Shown here in pieces: positions 47,551-57,493 of a stretch of 64,000 nucleotides of DNA. The notes under the pieces are model-generated. The model had not been told where the DNA came from. It searched no databases and worked only from the letters and a program-made list of their open reading frames with translations. A program made the position numbers and the translations under genes. The first letter of the stretch is position 1. Each line of letters starts with the position of its first letter. Source of the stretch: Rhytidiadelphus loreus (lineage: Eukaryota; Streptophyta; Bryopsida; Hypnales; Hylocomiaceae); contig OX344765.1 of NCBI GenBank assembly GCA_947034895.1, positions 5,461,001 through 5,525,000 on the forward strand. Reading direction: 5' to 3'.

Positions 47551-49444
47551 TCAAACAAGCTCCTTCTCCTTGTCAGCATCTTCCAGCTCCCGCAATTCCC
47601 CGACTTTGCCTTCAATCTCCTTCACCAGCGCTTCTCTGAAAAGCTCCTCCCTCGCCTCCTCTTCCGCCGCGTCCTCCTGCACAATTGGGAAGTTCAGCCC
47701 ATCACAAATGCTCTTGCTCTTCAAGATTACGCTCAGAATATGCAACCCCGACGACTCATATTTCTGTTTTTGTGCTCGGTCAACGACTAGGGCAAGCACT
47801 TGCAACAAGGGTCGGAACCCCAACTTCCAGGTGCTTATTTCCGTTATGAACCATGCCCTAGTTGCTTACCCTGAATAAAAAAAACTATGAGAACTTTATA
47901 GAAAGAAGTCTATCAACGCTGTTCATGAATCATACCCTAATGTTGCACAAGTTCACTCGAAGGGATGAGATTAATGCAAGGCAGTCTATACAGAATACGA
48001 ACGGAGATTCTCAAAGGCTTACCATGTCATACATCCAGTGGGCGGTTCCGTTTCCACCAAGATCCCTGTATTCGTCGCTGTCGTAGAATGGATCCTGGCA
48101 AACACAACCAACGGAAGGAAACTACTTCAAGAACCTGTCTCTGACGCATGTGGAAAGCACTAATCTGAGAATATTTCGTGAATTGAAAGAAAAACGACTA
48201 GATATGGTAGAGTGAAACCAACATTCGGTCAAGATGGAGAATGACTTACATTCATGGATCCAAAGACACAGCAGCCCCAGCAGAAGACCATTGAAATAAG
48301 CATGTCTGCCACCCCGGTCCATTGCAACCATTAGCGAAGATAAAGAGGTTGGAAGACCTGAATACACTGACGCAGTTGTATGAACATGAATAGAAACAGA
48401 TTGAAAGCAGGAAATTAATGTGAATAGTGTTGAGAGGATTCAAGGTGGACATACACAAGTCCTTGGTCATCTTCTCCGGCATCACCCAATCATTGTAAGT
48501 GGTGATGAACACACTATCAGCGTACATGCTATCAGTATTCTTGGTAACGATAATAGTGGCAAGAATCGGCAGGAAAGGCACAATCGTGGAAAGCAGCTTT
48601 GTCTCCCGTCGGACTTTTGGTTTCTCATTCTGCACCAGTTCCATCCGTAGTAATAAGAGCTCGATTCATGATTACCCAAATGATTCACTAACTAACCGTT
48701 GAACCCCTTAAGTTTCAAGGCTTCATGGTTTTGGTATTACAGTTTGATTGATCAGTGCTTGTGAAAGTAATACAATTCAGAATTGGGTCAACTTTCATAT
48801 CACCGGAACCAATGAAGAACATCGCGTGTGTTGGTCAAAAAATTAATAAAATTGAGTGAAAGAAATTCCTCAAACAACCTACTCAAAAACGGCGACAATG
48901 TAACAATTTTGGCCACTTGGTCCTTGCGGGGCTAACCGGAAAACTCTCCTCCCTCAAAACCACAAATGTCAAACCCTGAAACAAACCCTGATTTTGCTAT
49001 TGCACACAAAGAGAGTCTATAAGTGGAGTCTTGATTCAGAGGAGCATATACAATTCTATATAGTACATACCCTTGAATTCGAGAATGAACAAACAACACA
49101 CAAGTTACCAATTCAAGCAGAGAAGTAGGTGTCACCTTGTCTGACGCACTCGAGGCTCTGACAAGTTGCGGGTAACGTCTGCTTTCGAGTGAAACACTTG
49201 GAAAACCCTACAATCACAAACATTTCCTTGAGCACAACAGGTTGAATGCACAACGGATTTGAATATTCAAACAATCTGAACTATCATACAATTCTTGAGA
49301 GGAGAGTCGCACCACAGACGAAAGACCAGCACTGGAAGGAAGCTTGACGCTCCGGAGAGATCGAGCACGCAATGAAGACGATGTGTTGCAGCAACAATGT
49401 AAGTGCAAGCCTCTCCCGCCCAGAACAGCTTGCGCCATAGCCAT
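47551..49444 (-). CDS. Probable plastid-targeted two-TM membrane protein of unknown function
   Basis: Minus-strand exons: 49313-49444, 49136-49207, 48937-48975 (these three less certain), then 48455-48629, 48250-48305, 48023-48094 and 47551-47676. The join gives about 223 residues. The N-terminus (MAMAQAVLGGRGLHLHCCCN, then Ser/Arg-rich) is like a chloroplast transit peptide ending near LVRASSASDK. Transmembrane helix 1 is within LLSTIVPFLPILATIIV and helix 2 within MLISMVFCWGCCVFGSMN. Between them is a conserved-looking segment NTDSMYADSVFITTYNDWVM. After helix 2 come DPFYDSDEYRDLGGNGTAHW and an acidic C-terminal tail. Exon 5 begins at the GGCAG acceptor at 48305, which has a CTAAT branch site and restores frame. 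I do not recognise the family. A thylakoid or envelope role is inference from targeting alone. Confidence 0.7.
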
Positions 49445-52384
49445 GTCTTCTCCAAAACCAAATGCTTCTGCCAACCCCAACCACCGAGCTTTGCAATCAC
49501 ATCTTCAGAGTGGAATGCATGGTCTACTGAGATTCAATTGCAATATGCCACTTTTAGTTTCTTCAAAGAAGCGCGTCGAAATCCGAGTTATGAAGGGAGC
49601 AGGCTTCTCATCTTCGGATAAAGCACAATGGGTGGCAGTGGATGCAAATTGAGCTTTATGAACCGGTAGGTAATCGTAGATCCCAGAAAAGTAGATTTGG
49701 GTAGAGTTGGTAGATCTGGGGACCCCGGTCGTTTTCCCGGCTCTTCAGGTGACGCAAATTCTGACGACCTAGTTCACGATGGAAATTCGCTGTTGGGTTT
49801 ACTAATTTGATAGCAGTGAACAAAATCCTAAGAGTATATTTATGAAAAATAATTTTTAGGAACAATTAAACAATAATTTTTTTAAACATCAATTGGATCG
49901 GAGGTCCACAAACCGTTCCTTTAAGCATGTTTACCTCATCAATGTCAATAATAGATATTTTAAGAAACATGTCATTTACTCCATGATAGAAGATGCATTT
50001 AGAACCTGGTTGGTTAATGAACCTCCTACCTTATAGAGGTGATTTTAGAGGAACAAATGATGTCCTACAAATCTTCAAGGATCTAGACTATTTTCAATTG
50101 ATTTGATGCTAATTGGCATTGGCTTTTTGGCCTTCAAATCTATTGTGGAGTTCATGGCATAGATTTTTATATTAATTTCTTTTTTTTAATTTCTAGGTTT
50201 CCATATTATCGATATAATCTAATTTGAAAATTGAAGATATTGCGCCAGATGGAACATATGTTTGTTAACTCTAGAGTACAAAAGAAGAAGTTTTGTATCG
50301 GCAAAAGCTACAATCATGTAAACGGAAGCTCGAGGAGGTATTTTTTTTTAATGTGCCAAATCTACAAGGACATAGCCAATTGTAGTCTTGTTGCTTGCTT
50401 TTAAAATCTCTTTGAGGTCACTTTGCCACACAAGAACTATAAAAATTTCCTAACAAATCTTTCAAGGTCTACTACCAAATTAACTAGGCATTTCTAAATG
50501 TCTTTTAACTTGTAATCTATAATTTTTACAAAATGTACTCGTAGATTATTTAAAAGAAATATGTTATAGATATATAGGTTACATTCTAAGTCCTTAGTCT
50601 ATTTCAAAATGCAAACTTCAAAGGTATGAGAAGAGGGAAAGAGATATTGAATTTGATGATGTACAATGGTGTGATTGTTTTAAAATACCAATATAAAATA
50701 AACCTTTGAAAACCTTAACCCTTATAGGACAATGCAAATTCCATGGACATTTTGAAAGTTAAAATCTAAATTTTTATGTAGTTCTTGATTTTAAATGTTT
50801 TTAAGTTACACTAAGTCTAACTCCTAGAATCTATATTTTACTCCATTTGATTTTTTTTTTAAATTGTTCAAAATTATAATTATTGTGACACTTTCAAGAT
50901 AGCATCTTGAAAGCTCAAAAATACACTACTTTGGGACTTTTTCCATTTAATTTCTCTTAGTGTAATCTCAAAAAATATATCAATAATTACACTATGATGT
51001 TTTTCACTATTATTATTCTATTTAATTTATACGAGTTTAAGCATTTATATAATTATTGTGATTTTCACAAAGAAATTTTAAAGAAAATCATTTAAAATTT
51101 GATTTAATATTTTTAATTATTAAAAAATAAGATTAAATTTTAGACATATATTACTACTTTTGAATACTATCAAATTTTTTAAATGTGTATCTTGATGAAG
51201 AAATCTAATGAAGTTTGACCAAGCCCCAATATAAAATATCCTTTAAGAGTTAATGAAATCTATTTTTATTGGAAGTACTTGTAAAATAAATAAATAAGTT
51301 GTAAAACAAAAAGGTGAAAAATTCCAACTAGGTGCTATTTTGGAATTTTGAAAAAAATTAAAATAAAATAATCAAAATAATTATAAATTTGTCTAAGAAA
51401 TAATTTGACCTATTCTGAAATGGATTCAAATATTCTTCAAATCCACAATTGAATAAAAAAAATTGAATTCACCTTACAATAGGTCAAAGGTGTTTAAAGC
51501 ATACTTGAAGGGGGTGAACTTTAGTCTCTTAGATGACATAGTTGCCATAAACCATGAAAACACCTAGGTATCTTGTTGCAATCATCAAGATTTAAAAAGT
51601 ATACATATGAGAAAACTAATAGGTACCAAGGGTGCTTGCAATCTACAATAAGTAATAAATGTGTACCTTGAAGTTACTTCAATTACAAAAGTTTATCATA
51701 GAATATAAGTTATTTACGGAGTGGAGATCTGACCCCGGTTAGCACTATTTATTGGGGTAGAGTGGGCATGGCCGGTGTACAGTGTAGAAGACTTTTTCAG
51801 CATTGGTTTTCAATCATTCGTTGTAGGATTTGAGGCAAAGCTTAGCTAACTTACCATTTTGTTTATATAATTGAATGCTGGAGAGCTAGGATGTTGGAAA
51901 GCATTGTTATACAAAATTCCAAGTTGTTCTACGAGTCCAAATCTAAACTTTGAGTTGATCTAAAGGCTTAAAACAAAGGAGATGACATGGTTGCCTTAGC
52001 ATCAGACTTCGCATTATGGACTAGGTAATTTTTTTTGCCTATGCTTTAAATAATTTTTACTTTTAAAATATGCTTTAATTAACTTTTACTTTGTAATATT
52101 CTTTAATTATCTTTTACTTTGTAATTATGTTATTAACCTTGGTAGAATATAAATAAAGAGACGTTATTGTTGATGAAATTGGCAAATTTAGAACTTTATT
52201 TTCATATAGAAGATCTCATTGTATCTACTTTTGAAGATAAAGCATCGCCATCTATTAGTAACTGTGATTTAATATTGACTTCAAAGTAACCACTATTATC
52301 AAGATTGTAGTCTGCGTAGAAGGTTCAAGGACTCTACAATTTGATTTCCGTAACCATCTAGTTGATTTGCATTTTTGGTGAGAG
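49445..52384. other. AT-rich intergenic stretch
   Basis: The first few hundred bases should contain the promoter of the minus-strand plastid protein gene. Beyond about 49850 the sequence is strongly AT-rich, without exons, RNA genes or elements with clear termini. Confidence 0.5.
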
Positions 52385-53400
52385 ATGACAAAAACCCAAG
52401 AGAAGAAGAAGATCAAACCCCACTTTGTCTAGGAGATTCTCAGAAAATCCACGTCCAACTTGATATGGAAAGATTTACCTCCTGAAGCGCTCGAGATTGT
52501 GTTGGCTCGTCTTCCAACGCATATACTTTGTTGCTTCCGTTTGGTTTGTAAGGAATGGAATCATCTCATCTCTTAACCACACTTTGCAAGGCTTCGTGCC
52601 CTTTCTCCTCACAAAGCATCCTCAATTTTTGTCTCTCCAAAACTGAATTACAAAGCAACGACAACAAGCTCAAAGTGGCAAGTACTAGACCCAATGAAGA
52701 AGCGTTCCTACAAGTTGTCAGATTCTTTCATCATGGATTCTTACCTTTTCAGCAATAGGAACAAAGAATTAAGGAACAAATGTCAACATCTTGAATGGTG
52801 GACGTACACATTAGCTGCGGATGGAGAGCTCATTTATACAATATATTTAGCACCAGATGGGCCAACAATGCGGCGAATGCACGTTGTTTGCAACCCTATG
52901 AGCAAGAGTTTCCATGAAATTCCAAAATTTCCTGAAATTTGGGAATTTTATCAGCACGACATTGTGGTCATGTCAATAGACAATGCAACCAAAAGCTACA
53001 AAATTGTAACTATAAAATATTGGACTAGGTCCAAACCAGGAAGCCAAAACCTTTTTCTATATGAGTTCACAACCTCAACGTGGAGGAAACTTTATGAAGT
53101 ACTAGAGGTTCAATTTACTGCCAACTCTAGCATCTTCATGAAGGGGATTTTCTACACGTTGTTTGTGGACTTATCTGGTATTTCCTTTGGACACAAGTTT
53201 TACACAATTGTATTATACTCGTGTGATTTAGTGACTGGTGCATGGAATAAAAGCGATGTACACTTTCCTCCTCTCTTAACTGCTCTTGAAGAATATCCAC
53301 AATTGGTAGTTAGCTTAGGTTGATTGTACATGGTGAGGTTCACTAGATGCAAGACACGGATGATGATGTGAAGCATTTGGAAGATTGTGCTGGGGACAAA
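52385..53400 (+). pseudogene. F-box protein pseudogene, 5' part (interrupted by a CACTA element)
   Basis: One continuous reading frame from an ATG at 52385 carries an N-terminal F-box at codons 27-63 (WKDLPPEALEIVLARLPTH ... CCFRLVCKEWNHLIS). An F-box-associated/kelch-like region follows. Premature stops occur at codons 16 (TAG, 52430), 64 (TAA, 52574), 313 (TGA, 53321) and 329 (TGA, 53369), with no frameshift. The frame runs into the transposon at 53401 and resumes in phase at 57236. Intact F-box proteins recruit substrates to SCF ubiquitin ligases. Because the second stop falls at the end of the F-box, this copy cannot encode a normal product without readthrough. Translation from an internal ATG at 52694 would lack the F-box. 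Confidence 0.85.
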
Positions 53401-54514
53401 CACTACAACAAAAGCAATGTTTTATGACTGCAAAATATGATTGCAGTGAGTCATAAAATCAAAAAATATGACTCACGTAGAAATCATTGTAGATGACTCG
53501 GAGCATGACTGGGTCCAGTCATTACCGACGAGTCGCTTCAAACATCAGTCATATTTTGAGTCATATGGGTTGGGAAGTATAATAAGCCATAATTAGCCAT
53601 ATTTTGCCATACATTGACTATCCTTGAGGGCTTGACTTTTTCTTGAGCAACCCAGGCCCCCCCAAAAAATCCTAGGTGGCATATGACTCCGTTTAGTCAT
53701 ATTTTGGTTGACATGGAATATGACTGTGATGAGTCATAGTTTGGCAAATGTGGAATATGACTACAATGAGTCATATTTTTTGTTGATGTGGAATATGACC
53801 GTGATGAGTCATTTTTTTGTTGATGTGAATTGTAGAATATCACTCTTGCAAGTCATATTTTTTACTATGTGGAAAATAACTCTCATGAGTCATATTTTTG
53901 GATGATGTGGAATAAGAATATGACTCTTGTGAATCATATTCTTTACTAATGTGAAATATGACACTTGTGAGGTACATTTTTAATTGACATAGTAATTTTA
54001 TGACTGATTGTAGTCATATTTTGGGATGTGTAAGGTTACATTTTGATACACATAAGTATGAGCATTATATGACTATAATTAATTATATTTTGGCCAATAT
54101 ATTTTGTGAAATGTAACTCAAGCAAGTGATATTTTGGATAATTGAGAGCCATATTTATAAAATTTGTGTATAGTCTGTGATTGGAATGATTGAGGTCCAA
54201 AATAACTTTGATTACAAACTACAATTACGTTTTTCATGCATTTTAACACTAGTAGAAAATCTGCATCCAAATCAACAAAAAATAGACAAGAAAGTGTTGA
54301 TTTTGTTAGTTCATTTTCTGTTGATTTGGACGTGTTGACTTGGACACTATGAAACAAGAAAGTGTTGATTTTTTTGTTACTTTTCTTGTTAATTTGGTCA
54401 ATAATTTTTTCTTTTTTTTTTAAAATTTAAATTTAAAAATTAATTTTTTTAAATGCCACGTGGCAGAGTCACATCGCACCACGTGGCACACCAATGCCAC
54501 GTAGGCGACCACCG

Positions 54515-54580
54515 CCGTGGAGGTTCGAACCTTGGACCTCACGGTTGGGGTCCAAGACTCCAACCATTGAACCACCCCGA
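54515..54580 (-). repeat. tRNA-like / SINE-head-like segment
   Basis: On the minus strand, TGGTTCAATGGTTGG fits a pol III A box, and about 40 nt later GGTTCGAACCT fits a B box. The T-arm around the B box pairs poorly and no full cloverleaf forms, so this is at best a decayed tRNA gene or the head of a tRNA-derived SINE captured inside the nested CACTA element. Confidence 0.4.
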
Positions 54581-54631
54581 ATTCTACATGTTAAAATGAA
54601 AATTAGAATTACATTTATATTGTTTTCCATT

Positions 54632-55443
54632 TTTTTGGTAAGAACAGTAGACTTTGGTGACCTTTTTGGCATAGTAAAACACTTTTTTTGAAAAAACTTT
54701 GAACTAAGAAAAGTTAGATAATCAAGCTGAATTTCACCTCCAAAAATCCGTTTGACATTTGAAGTCTCCAATCAAAAGTTATGAACAAAATTCAGAGCGT
54801 GTGTTTAAAAATGTCAACAAAAAATTTCATTTCAACCCCGCTCTGAATTTTGTCCATAACTTTTGATTGGAGACTTTAAATGTTAAACGGATTTTTGGAG
54901 GTGAAATTTAGCTTTATTGTCTAATTTTTCTTAGTTCAAAGTTTCTTGAAAAAACATATTTTACTATGCCAAAACGGTCACCAAAGCCTGCTGTTCTTAC
55001 CAAAAAAAAAAATGCAAAAACTATAAATGTAATTCAAACTCTACAATAGACATGTAGTTCTTGAATTAATAATTTTGTGTGTTTTGTAAGAACAGCAGAC
55101 TTTGGTGACCATTTGGGCATAGTAAAATACTTTTTTCAAGAAACTTTGAACTAAAAAAAGTTAGATAATCAAGATAATTTTCACCTCCAAAAATCCATTT
55201 CACATTTGAAGTCTCCAATTAAAAGTTATAAATAAAATTCAGAGCGGGGTTGAAATGAACCTTTTTGTTGACATTTTTAAACACCCGCTCTAAATTTTGT
55301 CTATAACTTTTGATTGGAGACTTCAAATGTCAAACGGATTTTTGGAGGTGAAAGTTAGCTTTATTAACTAACCTTTCTTAGTTCAAAGTTTTTTCAAAAA
55401 AAGTGTTTTACTATGCCAAAAAGGTCACCAAAGTCTGCTGAGT
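54632..55443. repeat. Two successive long hairpins (arm order A, A', A, A')
   Basis: A block of about 160 bp starting GGTAAGAACAGTAGACTTTG is followed by its inverted copy, then by a second direct copy (from about 55088) and a second inverted copy (to about 55443). Each hairpin has arms of about 160 bp and a loop of about 40 bp, with some divergence between copies. Transcription would give long double-stranded RNA. Confidence 0.85.
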
Positions 55444-56189
55444 TCAAAAAACACAGAATTGTGAGTAAAAAAGTGTTAAATTGTTGATTGTTTTGTTGAT
55501 TTGGACGTTGACCTACCAAAAGTAACAAAAAAATTTAACCATTTTGTTATTTTGTGCCAATTCAACAAAAAATTGTGAGAATGAACAAAAAAGTGTTTAT
55601 AGTTTTGTTGATTTGGACGTTGTACTACCAAAATTAACAAAAAAATTTAACCATTTTGTTACCTTGTGCCAAATCAACAAAAAATTGTGAAAATGGTCGA
55701 TACAGTGCCCACATTAACAAAAAATTGATGATTTTTTGTTGATCTGGACATCATTTTCTACTAGTGTAAATGGACATGACACATTGCAATTATACATCAA
55801 AATGATTTAACAATTGAAAAAAACACTTCATGTAGTTAAAAACACATACACATGATTTTAGAGATGTAGATGAGACAATTATATTAGAGAGGGAGAATGC
55901 AAGAAGGAATGCAACTCTTTTCATTGACATTTATTAGCCAACAATATAAAACATATATATCACAATGAATCATTCACAAAATCCAATAGGGCCTATATTC
56001 CTTACAATAATGTAAAGATGGCTCTATTGGATTGCAAATAGCCTCCAACAACTTTGTTTCAACTTTTGGTGCTTACATATACAATTAAAGAAATGAGAGG
56101 TCAATTTTTAGTCAATGAACAACAAAGCTCAACCTTCTAAGGTTTACAAAAAAAAAATGTAACACAAGTTTAGAGTAGGAAGAATAAAA

Positions 56190-56715
56190 ATGGTGATGAA
56201 GGAAAGAAGAAGGAAAAAGTGACAAGTGCTAAAAGATAACAACAAATAAGAGTTAAGATGCAACAAGAAATAACAACTAAGAGGCAATAAGAAACAAGTG
56301 TTAAGAGGCAACAAAAAAAACAAAAAGTAAGAACTAAAAAGCAATAAGAGGAAACAAAAAGCAAGAACTAAGAAAAAGAAAGAGTTAAAATACAAGAAAA
56401 AGAAACAAGATTCATAAACTAAACAACAACAAGAAGTAAGAGCTAAGATGCAACAAGAACTAAAATGCAACAAAAACCAACAACTAAGAAACAAAGAGCA
56501 ACAAGTAACAACAAGTTAGAGCTAAGAGACAACAATAAACAACAACTAAGAAACAAAGAACAACAAGTAACAACAAGTTAAAGCTAAGAGACAACAAGAA
56601 ACAACAATTAAGAAGTAGCAAGTAAGAGCTAAGACTCCTAAAAGACACTAAGAAGCAACAATTAAGAAGCAACAACAAATAAGAGCAAGAGATAACAAAA
56701 GGCAAGGGAGAAGAG
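56190..56715. repeat. Purine-rich AAC/AAG tandem repeats
   Basis: Diverged units such as CAACAAGTAACAACAAGTTA and AGAGCTAAGAGACAACAA repeat over about 500 bp, nearly free of T on the plus strand. One unit of about 60 bp is clearly duplicated at 56480-56605. The matching open frames on the minus strand are Leu/Phe/Cys-rich translations of the repeat and not genes. Confidence 0.75.
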
Positions 56716-56719
56716 CTAA

Positions 56720-56905
56720 GAGAAGTGGCGGCTAAGGTTTCAAAATCCTAAAGAAGTGGCAGTTAGGGTTTCAAAACCCTAAAGAAGTGATGGCTAGGGT
56801 TTCAAAACCCTAAAAAAATGACGGCTCGGGTTTCAAAACTCTAAAAAATTGGTAATTAGGTTTAAAAATCTAAAAAAAAAATTGGCTAGGGTTTCAAAAT
56901 TTTAA
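56720..56905. repeat. Five tandem 35-37-bp units with AGGGTTTCAAAACCCT dyad
   Basis: About five units each contain a GTGGCGGCT-type lead and a self-complementary AGGGTTTCAAAACCCT core, decaying toward the right. Each unit can form a small hairpin. The AGGGTTT/AAACCCT halves equal the plant telomere motif in both orientations. The array lies inside the outer CACTA element near its right end. Confidence 0.75.
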
Positions 56906-57234
56906 ACAATGACTTGTCCATATTTTTTTCGGATTGCCCATATTTTTCTTGGGCTACCCAAATATAAAAAAATGTCACTTCCATGAAAATATGACTAGAA
57001 ATATGACTCAACGTTCCCCAAATATGTTTTTTACGTTCTCTATGAAAAACTTTGGTATTCCCAATGGGTGTATAGTATATGTTTGTGAAGTACAAGATTC
57101 AAAAAAGACTAGCAATCATATTTGTAGTCATATTTCTCCCCAAGGTGTTAGCATCTAAGAATATGACTGTGAGCAGTCACCAATCATCCTCAGTCATATT
57201 TTTGCAGTCATAAAACATTGCTATTGTTGTAGTG

Positions 57235-57493
57235 AAAGGTAGTGGTGAATGTGGCGACGATTCGGAATTTCTTTAAACTCTCCAAAAAGATGGATCAACT
57301 AAGCAAGGCTAGTGAAACACCAGTTGTTGTGGGATGTGCGGATTCAATCATTATTTTGTGAAGGAATGGGCATTGCATCAAATTTGATTTGTTGGAGAAA
57401 AGTTGGTAGGAGCTACCGCGTGATACTTGGGACAAGGGCATTGGTAGTAGCATTTGTGCTTGCCTTGTATGCTTTTGAAATTGTGTCTATTAG
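57235..57493 (+). pseudogene. F-box protein pseudogene, 3' part
   Basis: This continues the frame broken at 53400. Counting one AAA target copy, the codon AAG at 57236 joins in phase, and the translation reads VVVNVATIRNFFKLSKKMDQ, then CADSIII and NGHCIKFDLLEKSW. Stops occur at 57359 (TGA), 57407 (TAG), 57476 (TGA) and 57491 (TAG); either of the last two could be the original terminator. The joined protein would have been about 418-423 residues, a normal size for an F-box/kelch-type protein. ELPRDTW after the 57407 stop resembles a kelch-like strand. Confidence 0.8.

Larger units (their letters stand above)
54247..55766. mobile_element. Nested 1.5-kb CACTA element
   Basis: The left end CACTAGTAGAAAATCTGCAT and the reverse complement of the right end (CACTAGTAGAAAATGATGTC) continue with a shared AATCAACAAAAAAT-type block. 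The 3-bp target duplication TAA is intact (54244-54246 and 55767-55769). Subterminal motifs TTGTTGATTTGGACGT recur at both ends. Near the right end a unit of about 115 bp is tandemly duplicated (about 55480-55690). Two long hairpins fill the middle. It has no transposase and is younger than the outer element it interrupts. Confidence 0.9.
53401..57234. mobile_element. 3.8-kb non-autonomous CACTA (En/Spm) element
   Basis: Both ends match over about 44 bp. The left begins CACTACAACAAAAGCAATG and the reverse complement of the right begins CACTACAACAATAGCAATG; both continue with TTTTATGACTGCAAAA. AAA flanks both sides (53398-53400 and 57235-57237), the 3-bp duplication of this superfamily. Subterminal regions hold many copies of TATGACT/AGTCATA, the usual subterminal repeat arrangement of CACTA elements. 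No transposase is seen. The element carries A-rich tandem repeats on its right side and a second CACTA element at 54247-55766. Without that insertion it would be about 2.3 kb. It has landed inside an F-box pseudogene. Confidence 0.92.

Noticed and set aside
47420..47878. 152-codon plus-strand Ser/Leu-rich frame
   Set aside because: It is antisense to the last exon of the minus-strand plastid protein gene, and its composition is the complement of an acidic coding exon.
56144..56705. Leu/Phe/Cys-rich minus-strand frames resembling a membrane protein
   Set aside because: They are translations of the AAC/AAG tandem repeat within the CACTA element, with no start context and no homology.
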